A stretch of DNA of 64,000 nt. It comes from Halomonas huangheensis. GTDB taxonomy: Bacteria > Pseudomonadota > Gammaproteobacteria > Pseudomonadales > Halomonadaceae. The stretch spans positions 2,852,001 to 2,916,000 of the forward strand of contig NZ_CP013106.1 of NCBI RefSeq assembly GCF_001431725.1, in the 5' to 3' direction. Of this stretch, positions 53,655 to 62,629 are shown piece after piece. The position numbers and the translations under genes are program-made. Below the pieces are notes generated by a model, which saw only the letters and a list, made by a program, of their open reading frames with translations, was not told the origin of the DNA and did no database searches. Positions within the stretch are counted from its first letter, which is position 1, and every line of letters starts with the position of its first letter.

Positions 53655-54920
53655 ATGTCTACACGTCGAGTCGTCGTAACCGGCCTTGGGCTGGTTTCTC
53701 CATTGGGTATCGGTGTAGAGCCCACCTGGCCCCGGCTCTTGAACGGAACCTCTGGAATCAGACGATTACCCGAGGGCATGGTGAATGACCTGCCGGTCAA
53801 GATCGCCGGCGTGGTCCCCGACCACATGGAAGATCCGCAAGCCGGATTCGATGCTGGCCGCATTGCCCCTCCTAAAGAACAGCGCAAGATGGATCGATTC
53901 ATACTTTTTGCGCTGGCAGCAGCTGACGAGGCAATCAATCTGGCCGGATGGTACCCCACGCAAGCCCACGAGCAGGAGCGTACCGCAACGGTGATTGCGT
54001 CTGGAATTGGAGGATTTCCAGCAATTGCAGCGGCAGTACGCACAACCAGTACTCGTGGTGCCCGCCGCCTCTCCCCTTTCACCGTGCCTTCTTTCCTGGT
54101 CAATCTTGCTGCTGGCCAAGTCTCCATTCGGCATGGATACAAGGGACCCATCGGAGCCCCCGTAACCGCTTGCGCCGCCAGTGTCCAGGCGATTGGCGAC
54201 GCAGCGCGAATGATCCGGGACGACGAGGCAGATGTGGCCATCTGTGGAGGAGCCGAAGCCTGCATTGACGAAGTGAGTATGGGTGGCTTCGCAGCAGCAC
54301 GTGCCCTCTCCACCGGCTTCAATGACACTCCAATACGTGCCTCTCGCCCTTTCGACAACGCCCGAGATGGATTTGTCATGGGGGAAGGCGCGGGTGTATT
54401 GGTCATTGAAGAACTGGAACATGCACTTGCGCGTGGCGCGACGCCCCTCGCTGAAATCGTTGGTTACGGCACGACAGCCGATTCCTACCACATCACATCA
54501 GGCCCAGGCGATGGCAGCGGCGCCCAGCGTGCAATGTCAAACGCTCTAGCGCAGGCAAGGTTGAATCCTTCGGATATCCAACACCTCAACGCCCACGCCA
54601 CCTCTACTCCGTCAGGAGACAAGGGGGAACTCGCAGCGATCAAGGCAGTGTTCGGTAACGGGGTGGCCATCAGTGCAACCAAATCAGCGACTGGCCATCT
54701 ACTCGGTGCAGCCGGGGGCCTGGAGGCCATTCTGACGATTCTGGCGCTGCGCGACCAAATTGCGCCACCGACACTCAACCTGGAAAATCCGGATCCCGCT
54801 GCCGAGGGACTCGACCTGATTCGGGGATCAGCACGGCAACTGCCGATGGAGCACGCCATTACCAATGGCTTTGGCTTTGGTGGCGTCAATGCCAGTGTCA
54901 TCTTTCGCTGCTGGCCATGA
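53655..54920 (+). CDS. fabF: Beta-ketoacyl-ACP synthase II (FabF family)
   Basis: This condensing enzyme of 421 residues extends acyl-ACP with malonyl-ACP. The catalytic triad is visible: Cys in VTACAASVQA (about residue 172), His in LNAHATSTPSGD (about 312), and Lys/His in KSATGHLLGAAGG. ATG 53655 follows GAGGA; the frame from 53574 is an extension. It is not in a fab operon; its immediate neighbours are lpdA upstream and a convergent regulator. It is probably an accessory paralogue, for example for adjusting membrane or specialised lipids. Role inferred only. Confidence 0.9.
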   Translation: MSTRRVVVTGLGLVSPLGIGVEPTWPRLLNGTSGIRRLPEGMVNDLPVKIAGVVPDHMEDPQAGFDAGRIAPPKEQRKMDRFILFALAAADEAINLAGWYPTQAHEQERTATVIASGIGGFPAIAAAVRTTSTRGARRLSPFTVPSFLVNLAAGQVSIRHGYKGPIGAPVTACAASVQAIGDAARMIRDDEADVAICGGAEACIDEVSMGGFAAARALSTGFNDTPIRASRPFDNARDGFVMGEGAGVLVIEELEHALARGATPLAEIVGYGTTADSYHITSGPGDGSGAQRAMSNALAQARLNPSDIQHLNAHATSTPSGDKGELAAIKAVFGNGVAISATKSATGHLLGAAGGLEAILTILALRDQIAPPTLNLENPDPAAEGLDLIRGSARQLPMEHAITNGFGFGGVNASVIFRCWP

Positions 54921-54976
54921 TCCCAGAATCTCGCGTATAGCGCTCTCGAACGTTTCCACGAGTGTTTGCAGCCCCC

Positions 54977-56416
54977 TCAAGGTGGTTCCAGACGAAAGAC
55001 CTCTTGGGCGGCGATAGTTCCGGTCGCCAGAGCGTGCTCCGTTGCGCCCCTGAGGTGCTGTTGCAGGATATCCCGTGCGCCTCGGGCATCCCGTCGTAAA
55101 GCACAGTCGCACAGCATCCGGTGCTCATCGGCGACGACACGTCCCCGGCTGGACACGGCATTGAGTTGGTAACGCAGGTACTTGTCGAAGACGGCATTGT
55201 GCAAGTGCATCAGCGCCTCGGAACCGCAAGCCGAAATCAGTGCCTGGTGAAACTGCCCATCATATTGCTTCCAGCGCTCGGCGAGCTGAGGGTCACTACT
55301 GGCCTTGTCTGCATCGATGGTGGCGAGTTTGTGGTGAGCGGCCACCACTCTCGCCTCCCAGTCCACGTCTCCTTTTTTCAGGGAGTCCTCCAACGCCCGG
55401 CCCTCCACGAGAAGCCGCAGATCAGCCAACTCACAAACATTCTGTTCCGATATCGGTGCGACTTCGAAACCACGTTGCCCCTCGGCGACGACGAACCCTT
55501 CCGACGCGAGCCGGTTGAGTACTTCACGCAGTGTGGCCACGCTGGTGCCGTAGTCGTCACGCAGGCTGCTCAGCTTCAATTTCCTTCCGGGAATCAGCTT
55601 CCCGGCGATGATGTCGGCACGTATGCGGTGCCATGCCGCCTCACCTACCGAAGTCAATGCCTCTGATTTGCCTGGCATTCCGTGCGTTCGGGAAGAGGAG
55701 AGCTCGATAGAGGAGAGTTCGGTAGAGGCCAGTTGCCCAGTTTCCAGCGTGTGTGCCACACAGGCCGATATATGTTGGTGCAATACGGCAGTCGCGTGGT
55801 CCGCATCGCGTCCCAGGGCTGCGTCCAGCAGCAAGCGGTGTTCCTCGGCGGCAGCTTCGCCGCGGAAGATGACGGCGACAATCTGGTAACGCTGGTAACG
55901 ATCGAAGATCGCACTATAGGCCTGGAGCAGTTCCGTCGAGCCGCACGCGGAAACGAGGGTATGATGGAATTCGCGGTCATAGTGCTTCCACTCGGCGCTA
56001 CGGCTGCTATCTCCCAGTATCATCAGGCGCTCCATGGTCTCGAGCTTGTGGTAAGCGCCGACCACTCGCCCCTCCCACTCCAGGTCGCCCTTGAGGAATG
56101 ACCCGCGCAGGGCATGACTCTCCAGCAATTCGCGAAGGTCGGCGAGTTGCTGAAACTCCTCCTGAGTGACGGCGGCAACCTCGAAACCGCGCTGGCCTTC
56201 GGAACAGACCAGGCCTTCGGCAGACAGACGATAGAGAGTCTCACGCAAAGTGCTGACGCTAGCTGAGTAGTGCTCTTTCAGCGCTTCCAGGCGCAGCCGG
56301 GAACGCGGTGCCAGGTGCCCGCCGATGATATCGCTGCGAATGGACCGGTACGCGATTTCCCCCGCCGTTTCCTGTTGTGCTGACAGCAAGTTCGACCTCC
56401 TCGTTGGTCCAGGCAT
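54977..56416 (-). CDS. Double-length GntR (FCD) regulator: two fused regulator copies
   Basis: The 479-residue protein contains two complete GntR units in tandem. Each has an N-terminal winged helix (LRETLYRLSAEGLVCSEGQR and LREVLNRLASEGFVVAEGQR) and an FCD domain (EFHHTLVSACGSTELL and QFHQALISACGSEAL). The halves (about residues 10-235 and 255-479) are clearly homologous and joined by a Ser-rich linker that itself holds a 15-bp tandem repeat (55695-55724). ATG 56416 has CGGAG at good spacing; TTG 56443 is less likely. It is divergent from the TRAP-aroQ operon of quinate/shikimate use and is its likely regulator. Confidence 0.88.
   Translation of the reverse strand: MPGPTRRSNLLSAQQETAGEIAYRSIRSDIIGGHLAPRSRLRLEALKEHYSASVSTLRETLYRLSAEGLVCSEGQRGFEVAAVTQEEFQQLADLRELLESHALRGSFLKGDLEWEGRVVGAYHKLETMERLMILGDSSRSAEWKHYDREFHHTLVSACGSTELLQAYSAIFDRYQRYQIVAVIFRGEAAAEEHRLLLDAALGRDADHATAVLHQHISACVAHTLETGQLASTELSSIELSSSRTHGMPGKSEALTSVGEAAWHRIRADIIAGKLIPGRKLKLSSLRDDYGTSVATLREVLNRLASEGFVVAEGQRGFEVAPISEQNVCELADLRLLVEGRALEDSLKKGDVDWEARVVAAHHKLATIDADKASSDPQLAERWKQYDGQFHQALISACGSEALMHLHNAVFDKYLRYQLNAVSSRGRVVADEHRMLCDCALRRDARGARDILQQHLRGATEHALATGTIAAQEVFRLEPP
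55695..55724. repeat. 15-bp in-frame repeat in the double GntR linker
   Basis: Two copies of GAGGAGAGCTCGATA type (55695-55709 and 55710-55724) encode the Ser/Glu-rich linker between the two regulator halves. Confidence 0.8.
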
Positions 56417-56518
56417 TATGTGCTCCGCGAGCCGGGCCGGCAACGGAGAGCAGACACTTCAACTGATGTTATTCAAAACATACGACAAAAGTCATTATAC
56501 AGGTTGATTGCGAGAATG

Positions 56519-56529
56519 TAGCATGCCTA
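56519..56529. promoter_or_regulatory. TAGCATGC-type motif upstream of the TRAP operon
   Basis: TAGCATGCCTA shares its core with the palindrome ATTAGCATGCTAAT at 62720 upstream of the PQQ dehydrogenase gene. It lies in the divergent region between the double GntR gene and dctP and is a candidate common operator. Confidence 0.4.
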
Positions 56530-56596
56530 TAGTCCAGCGTAGGAGGAAGACCCTCGCCTTGGGCACATCACAATGACAAGACAAAGGAGGCACTCC

Positions 56597-57574
56597 ATGC
56601 CCATTACCGCCAAATGTCGGAGCATTCTCGCCATCGGTGCCATGATGGTCGCGGCAACGGCAGTCGCGCAGGACAACCCCACGTTACGCTTCTCGGCAGT
56701 GTTCTCGGATCAGGATATCCGCGCCGAGATGATGCAGCGCTTCGAAGAGGCCATCGCCGACGACTTCGACATGGAGTTGCATTACGGTGGCACACTCTTC
56801 AGACAAGGCTCAGAATTGGTCGCACTCCAACGCGGCAACCTGGAAATGAGTAATGTCGCACCCCAGGATATCGCTAACCAGATCCCGGCCTGGTCTCTTC
56901 TTACATCAGCCTATCTCTTTCGTGATGCCGAGCACCTGCTGACTTTCTTCCACAGCGAAGCTGGCGAGGAAATGAAGTCCATGGCAGAGGAACAGCTTGA
57001 CGTCCATATTCTTGGCCCGACCTTCTTCGGCACTCGCCATGTGGGTCTGGTCGACGATAAGCGCATCGAAACCCCCGAAGACATGTCCGGTATCCGGCTT
57101 CGCATGCCGCCGGGCGAATCGTGGCAATTCCTGGGCGAGTCGCTCGGTGCCAATCCAACCGCCATGGCCTATGCCGAGGTTTATACCGGTTTGCAAACTG
57201 GCGCCATCGACGGTCAGGACAATCCACTGCCCAACGTCCAGAACATGCGTTTCTATGAAGTGATGGACCAGATTGCGTTGACGTCGCATCTCGTAGCGTT
57301 CGATCTGCTGATGGTTTCCTCCAGCGTCTGGAATGATATGTCGCCGGAGCAGCAGCAGGAATTCCAGGCTGCTGCAGACGAAGCGATCGCCTGGAGTACA
57401 GCGGAACATGAGCGCAACGAGCATGAACTGGCCGATTTCTTCCGCGAAGAAGGGCTCGACCTTTACACACCGGATGTAGATGCCTTCCGCGCATATGCAC
57501 AGCAGAAGTATCTTGAGTCATCACTCTCCGATGCATGGCCGAAAGGTATGCTTGAACGCATCAACAACCTTTAA
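56597..57574 (+). CDS. dctP: TRAP transporter substrate-binding protein DctP
   Basis: This is a periplasmic solute receptor of 325 residues with a signal peptide (SILAIGAMMVAATAVA) and the DctP fold. The ligand-carboxylate Arg is in SGIRLRMPPGE. AAAGGAGG precedes ATG 56597. It is the first gene of a dctPQM-aroQ operon. Context (dehydroquinase, PQQ quinate dehydrogenase) makes quinate, shikimate or their dehydro forms the likely ligands; this is inference. Confidence 0.93.
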   Translation: MPITAKCRSILAIGAMMVAATAVAQDNPTLRFSAVFSDQDIRAEMMQRFEEAIADDFDMELHYGGTLFRQGSELVALQRGNLEMSNVAPQDIANQIPAWSLLTSAYLFRDAEHLLTFFHSEAGEEMKSMAEEQLDVHILGPTFFGTRHVGLVDDKRIETPEDMSGIRLRMPPGESWQFLGESLGANPTAMAYAEVYTGLQTGAIDGQDNPLPNVQNMRFYEVMDQIALTSHLVAFDLLMVSSSVWNDMSPEQQQEFQAAADEAIAWSTAEHERNEHELADFFREEGLDLYTPDVDAFRAYAQQKYLESSLSDAWPKGMLERINNL

Positions 57575-57630
57575 TGGCTGGTGGATCGGCCACATTACGG
57601 CCGATCCTACCCCACCCTATAGGTAGAAAA

Positions 57631-58155
57631 ATGCGCCAGAAGATTCTCCGTTTCGCAACCAGGCTGCGTCATGGTGCTGACGCCATTGCGGCTATCATGC
57701 TTGCGGTCATGTTCATCTCATTCCTTGTCACAGTATTATTCCGCTACGTTTTCAACTTGCCGGCAGGTTGGGCCTCGGAACTCAGCACTGTCATGTGGAT
57801 CTGGCTGGTGTTGTTTGGTGCCGCGTTCACTCTGAGAGAGCGTGACGAAATTCGCTTCGACATCTTGTACAGCAATGTTCGCCCTTCCATTCGCCGTGTG
57901 ATGGCGATGATCTTTTCTATAGGAATCGTCAGCCTTTTTCTGATTTCTCTTCCCGCAGTTTATGACTATGTAACCTTCATGAAAGTGCAGGACACGTCCT
58001 ATCTCCACATTAGATTTGACTGGCTGTATTCAATTTACGTGATCTTCTGCGTAGCCATCATCATTCGTTACGTCTGGATTGGTATTCGTGCCGCACTGGG
58101 GCACGACCCAATGGCTAGAAGCGACATCATTAAAGAAGAAGAACGGAGAGGTTAA
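57631..58155 (+). CDS. dctQ: TRAP transporter small permease DctQ
   Basis: The 174-residue protein has four membrane helices (about 22-42, 50-66, 93-113, 130-150) with the family motif WIWLVLFGAAFTLRERDEIR between helices 2 and 3. The frame opens at ATG 57574, which overlaps the dctP stop as TAATG. I prefer ATG 57631 with AGGTAG upstream because the extra 19 residues are Pro/Gly-rich and unlike the family. The stop is two bases before dctM. Confidence 0.88.
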   Translation: MRQKILRFATRLRHGADAIAAIMLAVMFISFLVTVLFRYVFNLPAGWASELSTVMWIWLVLFGAAFTLRERDEIRFDILYSNVRPSIRRVMAMIFSIGIVSLFLISLPAVYDYVTFMKVQDTSYLHIRFDWLYSIYVIFCVAIIIRYVWIGIRAALGHDPMARSDIIKEEERRG

Positions 58156-58157
58156 GG

Positions 58158-59450
58158 ATGGATCCATTCATGCTTACACTGCTGGTCATCATCGCCCTGG
58201 CAGTTCTGGGGTTGCCGATCGGGCTATCGATGATCTCCGGTTCCGTCGTTTATCTCTTCATGAACGGAATGGACATGGGGCTAGTGGCCGAACAGTTGCT
58301 GAACAGCATGTTCACAGGTTATGTAATTCTCGCAGTGCCACTGTTCATTCTTGCCGCAGAACTGATGAATATTGGCTCGATGACCAATCGCTTGCTGCAT
58401 TTCTGTAATGCACTGGTCGGACGCTTCCGTGGCGGTCTTGCCTACGTGAACATCGTGCAATCCATCATTTTCTCGGGTATGTCCGGGTCTGCTTTCGCCG
58501 ACGCAGCGGGTACGGGCCGGATCATCGCCAACATGATGACTCAGGACGGACGCTACACCCGCAGCTTCGCCGCCGCGCTTACCGCTAGTGCTGCCGTTAT
58601 CGGGCCGATCATTCCGCCGTCGATTCCGATGGTGCTTTATGCTCTGGTTTCCAATGCGTCTATTGGATATCTGTTTCTCGGCGGTATTATTCCCGGGTTG
58701 TTGATGGGGGGAATGCTGATGGCCGTGGTGATGATCACGGCGCGACGCAGGAAGTTTCCAGTGGAGGCACCTACACCAGTCCGACAGCTACCAGGCATTA
58801 CCGCTCGTGCTTTCCCTGCATTGATGCTGCCGGTGGTGCTACTGGGAGGGATCTACAGCGGAGCGATGACCCCCACCGAAGCAGCCGCCGTCGCCGCGGC
58901 CTATGCTTTTCTGATTGCAGTGCTTCTGTATCGCAACATCAGTGCAAGACAGGTATTCGGTTCACTTGTCAGCAGCGCCCGCTCTTCTGTCGCCATTGGC
59001 ATGTTGATCGCAGGTGCATTGGTCTTCAATTATGTCGTAACGTCGGAAAATATTCCTCAGTCACTACGCCTATTTTTGACCGATTATGACCTTACGGTGC
59101 TGCAGTTCTTGTTAATGGTCAATATCGTGCTGCTGCTGTTGGGCTGTTTGTTGGAAGGGACAGCCATCATATTGATCATCGTGCCAGTATTCATTCCCAC
59201 TGCAAATGCACTTGGCGTAGATCTGATACATTTCGGCGTGATAGCGGTGGTAAACATAATGATCGGCTTGGTGACGCCACCTTACGGGTTATTGATCTTC
59301 ATTATGCAGAGCATCACCCGCGCCCCGTTACGCAACCTGTTCTTCGATCTTATCCCGTTTATTGCCGCACTACTTCTGTCTTTGGCGATCATTACACTTT
59401 TCCCCGAGCTCGTCCTCTGGCTACCGCGAAAGTTTGGCTATGATGGCTGA
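58158..59450 (+). CDS. dctM: TRAP transporter large permease DctM
   Basis: The Na+-driven transport subunit has 430 residues and about twelve helices with two inverted repeats. Family motifs are GMSGSAFADAAGTGRIIANM, IIPPSIPMVLYALVSNASIG and, in the second half, VTPPYGLLIFIMQSI. GGAG lies before ATG 58158. It is the third gene of the operon, with aroQ 21 bases downstream. Confidence 0.95.
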   Translation: MDPFMLTLLVIIALAVLGLPIGLSMISGSVVYLFMNGMDMGLVAEQLLNSMFTGYVILAVPLFILAAELMNIGSMTNRLLHFCNALVGRFRGGLAYVNIVQSIIFSGMSGSAFADAAGTGRIIANMMTQDGRYTRSFAAALTASAAVIGPIIPPSIPMVLYALVSNASIGYLFLGGIIPGLLMGGMLMAVVMITARRRKFPVEAPTPVRQLPGITARAFPALMLPVVLLGGIYSGAMTPTEAAAVAAAYAFLIAVLLYRNISARQVFGSLVSSARSSVAIGMLIAGALVFNYVVTSENIPQSLRLFLTDYDLTVLQFLLMVNIVLLLLGCLLEGTAIILIIVPVFIPTANALGVDLIHFGVIAVVNIMIGLVTPPYGLLIFIMQSITRAPLRNLFFDLIPFIAALLLSLAIITLFPELVLWLPRKFGYDG

Positions 59451-59471
59451 AAACTATAAGAGATAATTTCG

Positions 59472-59912
59472 ATGTCTAAACCAATTCATGTTATCAACGG
59501 ACCGAATCTCAATCGCCTCGGCCTGAGAGAGCCGGAAATCTATGGCTACACGACATTAGCCGAAGTGGAATCCATTTGCCGGGATTCCTGCGGAGAGTTT
59601 GAACTTGTCTTTCGCCAGTCAAATTCCGAGGCTGAACTGATTGAGTGGATTCATGAAGCAATCGACAATTCGAGTGGCATATTGATCAACCCAGCGGCCT
59701 TCACCTTCACCTCCATGGCAATCATGGATGCGCTGAAGATGTATCCTTTTCCAATCATTGAATTTCACATTTCCAATATCCATAAGCGAGAACCGATGTA
59801 TCACAACTCGCTGATTTCGCCAATCGCAACGGCGGTTATGGCGGGGACTGGCGCACCAGGCTATGGCTATGCGGTGCGGCTATTACGCGACATGATCACC
59901 GATCGCGCCTAG
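59472..59912 (+). CDS. aroQ: Type II 3-dehydroquinate dehydratase
   Basis: This enzyme interconverts 3-dehydroquinate and 3-dehydroshikimate by syn elimination and forms a dodecamer. The 146-residue protein has the lid motif INGPNLNRLGLREPEIYG and the active-site strand IIEFHISNIHKRE. The normally conserved TYT-His segment reads NPAAFTFTSMA, with Phe in place of His and Tyr, so it is a divergent member. Its place behind the TRAP genes points to a catabolic role in quinate use rather than aromatic amino-acid synthesis. Confidence 0.88.
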   Translation: MSKPIHVINGPNLNRLGLREPEIYGYTTLAEVESICRDSCGEFELVFRQSNSEAELIEWIHEAIDNSSGILINPAAFTFTSMAIMDALKMYPFPIIEFHISNIHKREPMYHNSLISPIATAVMAGTGAPGYGYAVRLLRDMITDRA

Positions 59913-60134
59913 CCGTGGGTAACTGTGCTCGTCGGGTTATAGTTGTTCCCTAAGCTGCACACGGAAGTGCTGCACAACCCCGTTATTCCGGCAGGCGAGT
60001 GTTCCGCGCTGTCTGCAGGGCCCAATGCCTTGATCGCTGGATCTGCATCCGAGTAGAGCGCCATCGCTCAATCCAGGGCGCGCCGAGAGAAGAGCTCTGG
60101 TTGCCGACAGACAAACCAAAGCTCCCGCATAAAC

Positions 60135-60170
60135 CAGGGACGGCGGGGACATCCCCCGCCTCCTTCCCTG
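60135..60170. terminator. Hairpin between convergent aroQ and PQQ dehydrogenase genes
   Basis: The core stem GGCGGGG (60142-60148) with CCCCGCC (60154-60160) is extended by outer CAGGGA/TCCCTG pairing. It lies just before the stop of the leftward dehydrogenase gene. Confidence 0.65.
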
Positions 60171-60184
60171 TATATACCGCTTAC

Positions 60185-62617
60185 CTACTCGGCTTCAGGC
60201 AAAGCGTAGGCAATCAAGTAGTCACCACGATCAGGGGACTGGCGTGCACCACCGGCTGAAATCACTACATACTGCTTGCCGGTTTCCGGCGACACATAAG
60301 AGATTGGAGTACCTTGTGAGCCCACGGGCAAACGGGCCTTCCAGACTTCTTCTCCAGTGGCACTGTCAAAGGCACGCAGCCAATAGTCCTGAGTTGCAGC
60401 AAAGAACACCAGACCTCCCTGGGTGGCAAGTGACCCACCAATGGTAGGCATACCGATCGGTATCGGCAGGTGTGTCTTCATACCAAACAGCACCGTGTCC
60501 TGAACGGTACCGAGTGGTGCCTCCCAGTCGACACTACGAGTCTGCATATTGACAGCGGTGAGGGTGCCGAAGGGAGGCTCCTGACAGGGAATACCAAGCG
60601 GAGACAGGAAACGATCCTTCAGCACCGAATAAGGTGTGCCCTTGAGCGGAACCGCTCCCATGCCAGCATTGACAGCTTCGGATCCATCAGACGCAGCGGC
60701 GTTTTCGGCTTGTGGCTCCATATGGACCCAAAGCCCGAGACGCATGTCGTTGATGAACATTGTCTGTGACGTTGGATCGTATGAGACACCACCCCAGTTC
60801 AAGCCACCCAACGACCCAGGGAAGCTCAGTGAGTAATCCGTGTCTGGTGCGGTGAACAGGCCGTCATAGCGATAGCCACGGAAGATATAGCGGCACATCA
60901 ACTGATCGAACGGAGTACCGCCCCACATGTCCTTTTCCGTCAGCCGCTGAGCACCGATCTGAGGCATACCGACTGATACCGGCTGATGAGTCGCATAGGG
61001 CTCATTCGGGATCGTGGCGGGCTGAACTTCATGCTCCTCAACTTCCGTCAGAGGCTCTCCGGTGAGCCGATCGAGCACGAAAAGCTGACCAACCTTGGTG
61101 CCAAAGACCAGTGCCGGTACGGAATTGCCATTGCCATCAGGGAAATCAATCAATGTGGGCTGCATTGGCACGTCATAGTCCCAGAGATCATGGCGCACTG
61201 TCTGATAGTGCCACTTCTCGTTGCCGGTTGAGGCATCCAGGGCAAGCAGCGTGCCGCCGTAGGTTTCATCCAACTCGGAACGTTCTGCTCCCCAGAGATC
61301 AATCGCAGCGTTACCGACCCCCATGTAGACTGTATTCGATGCGGGGTCGTAGGTCATCGGCGCCCAGACATTGGGGGTCGAGCGCACAAAAGTCTGGTCC
61401 GTAACAGGCGCGTTGCGATCCTGAGGGTTGCCGGGATCAAAAGCCCAGCGCATTTCGCCCGTAATGGCATCAAAGCCGCGAATGACCCCACCTGGCATGT
61501 CAATTGCCACGTTATCCGCTACGCGCCCCCCTACTACCACCGTCGTTCCGGCAATGGTGGGCGGCGATGTCAGCGAGTAGAGGGGAACGTCTGCATTACC
61601 GAGACCAGTCTTCAGATCGACACGTCCTGCATCGCCAAAGTCACTGCAGAGCTCTCCACTATCAGCATCGATGGCCACCAGCACGGCATCGATCGTATTC
61701 ATGTAGATGCGACGTTGGCAGGCAGAACCTTCACTCAACACCACCGGTGGTACTTGAGTGCTGCCGGGCACGGTCGGCTGTTCAACCGCGCTGGCCGCAT
61801 CGAAATACGCCAGTCCACGGCAACGAACCCAGGTGCTCGTATCGGAAGGAAATTCTTTACGCCACTTTTCTTCACCGGAGGCACTGTCGAGAGCAACGAC
61901 AGTGTTATGTGGAGTGCAGAAGTAGAGTGTGTCATCCACCATCAGAGGGGTGCCCTGGTCTTCGGCCCCACCGCCTCCTGGACTTTGTGGTGTATCACCA
62001 GTTTGGAATGTCCAGGCAACTTCAAGATCCTGAACATTGTCGCGGGTAATCTGGTCCAGTGCTGCAAAGCGCGTGGCGTTGGTATCACCGCCATAATTCG
62101 CCCAGTTGGACGTCGCTGCATCGGCAACGGGAGACTGACCGGTTGGGGACTCGGCAATCAGGTGCCCATGAGGCAGAAACATTCCCCAGACCATCCCGAC
62201 CATGGCCAGCAGTGCAACACCTGCGACACTCATATTGAGCGCAGCCGCTGGTTGACGACCAGCTCGCCTGAGAATCAGCGGATGCAGCAGCATCAACAGG
62301 AAGAAGGCACACAGGAACGTGAATATTCGCGCGTGTAGAGCCCAGAAGTCGAGCCCTGCTTCCCAGAAGGCCCATACCACGGTGGCCAGAAATGCCAGAG
62401 TATAGATTGCCGTACCCGAAGGCCTGCCGCGCGCCACCTGAACGCCCGAGATCAGCAGCGCCAGACCCATGAGCAAATAGTACCAGCTGCCACCACGGGA
62501 GATCAGCATCGCCCCACCGACCAGCAGCCCCAGCCCTACAGCAGCGAAAATCAAACCTACAACGATCAACAGCACTTTGATGGGTGCTGAAACCGAATTG
62601 CGGTCGGTGCCCTTCAT
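60185..62617 (-). CDS. quiA: Membrane-bound PQQ-dependent quinate/shikimate dehydrogenase
   Basis: The 810-residue protein has about five N-terminal membrane helices (residues 10-145) and a periplasmic eight-bladed propeller that holds PQQ. The periplasmic part begins YGGDTNATRFAALDQI, contains repeated W-motif blades, and ends AGGARQSPDRGDYLIAYALP. This is the glucose/quinate/shikimate family, which passes electrons to ubiquinone. The quinate/shikimate reading rests on the neighbouring dehydroquinase and TRAP genes. ATG 62617 has GGGA upstream; ATG 62629 and the frame to 62656 are alternatives. PQQ biosynthesis genes are not in the window. Confidence 0.88.
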   Translation of the reverse strand: MKGTDRNSVSAPIKVLLIVVGLIFAAVGLGLLVGGAMLISRGGSWYYLLMGLALLISGVQVARGRPSGTAIYTLAFLATVVWAFWEAGLDFWALHARIFTFLCAFFLLMLLHPLILRRAGRQPAAALNMSVAGVALLAMVGMVWGMFLPHGHLIAESPTGQSPVADAATSNWANYGGDTNATRFAALDQITRDNVQDLEVAWTFQTGDTPQSPGGGGAEDQGTPLMVDDTLYFCTPHNTVVALDSASGEEKWRKEFPSDTSTWVRCRGLAYFDAASAVEQPTVPGSTQVPPVVLSEGSACQRRIYMNTIDAVLVAIDADSGELCSDFGDAGRVDLKTGLGNADVPLYSLTSPPTIAGTTVVVGGRVADNVAIDMPGGVIRGFDAITGEMRWAFDPGNPQDRNAPVTDQTFVRSTPNVWAPMTYDPASNTVYMGVGNAAIDLWGAERSELDETYGGTLLALDASTGNEKWHYQTVRHDLWDYDVPMQPTLIDFPDGNGNSVPALVFGTKVGQLFVLDRLTGEPLTEVEEHEVQPATIPNEPYATHQPVSVGMPQIGAQRLTEKDMWGGTPFDQLMCRYIFRGYRYDGLFTAPDTDYSLSFPGSLGGLNWGGVSYDPTSQTMFINDMRLGLWVHMEPQAENAAASDGSEAVNAGMGAVPLKGTPYSVLKDRFLSPLGIPCQEPPFGTLTAVNMQTRSVDWEAPLGTVQDTVLFGMKTHLPIPIGMPTIGGSLATQGGLVFFAATQDYWLRAFDSATGEEVWKARLPVGSQGTPISYVSPETGKQYVVISAGGARQSPDRGDYLIAYALPEAE

Positions 62618-62629
62618 GTCATTTCCCAT

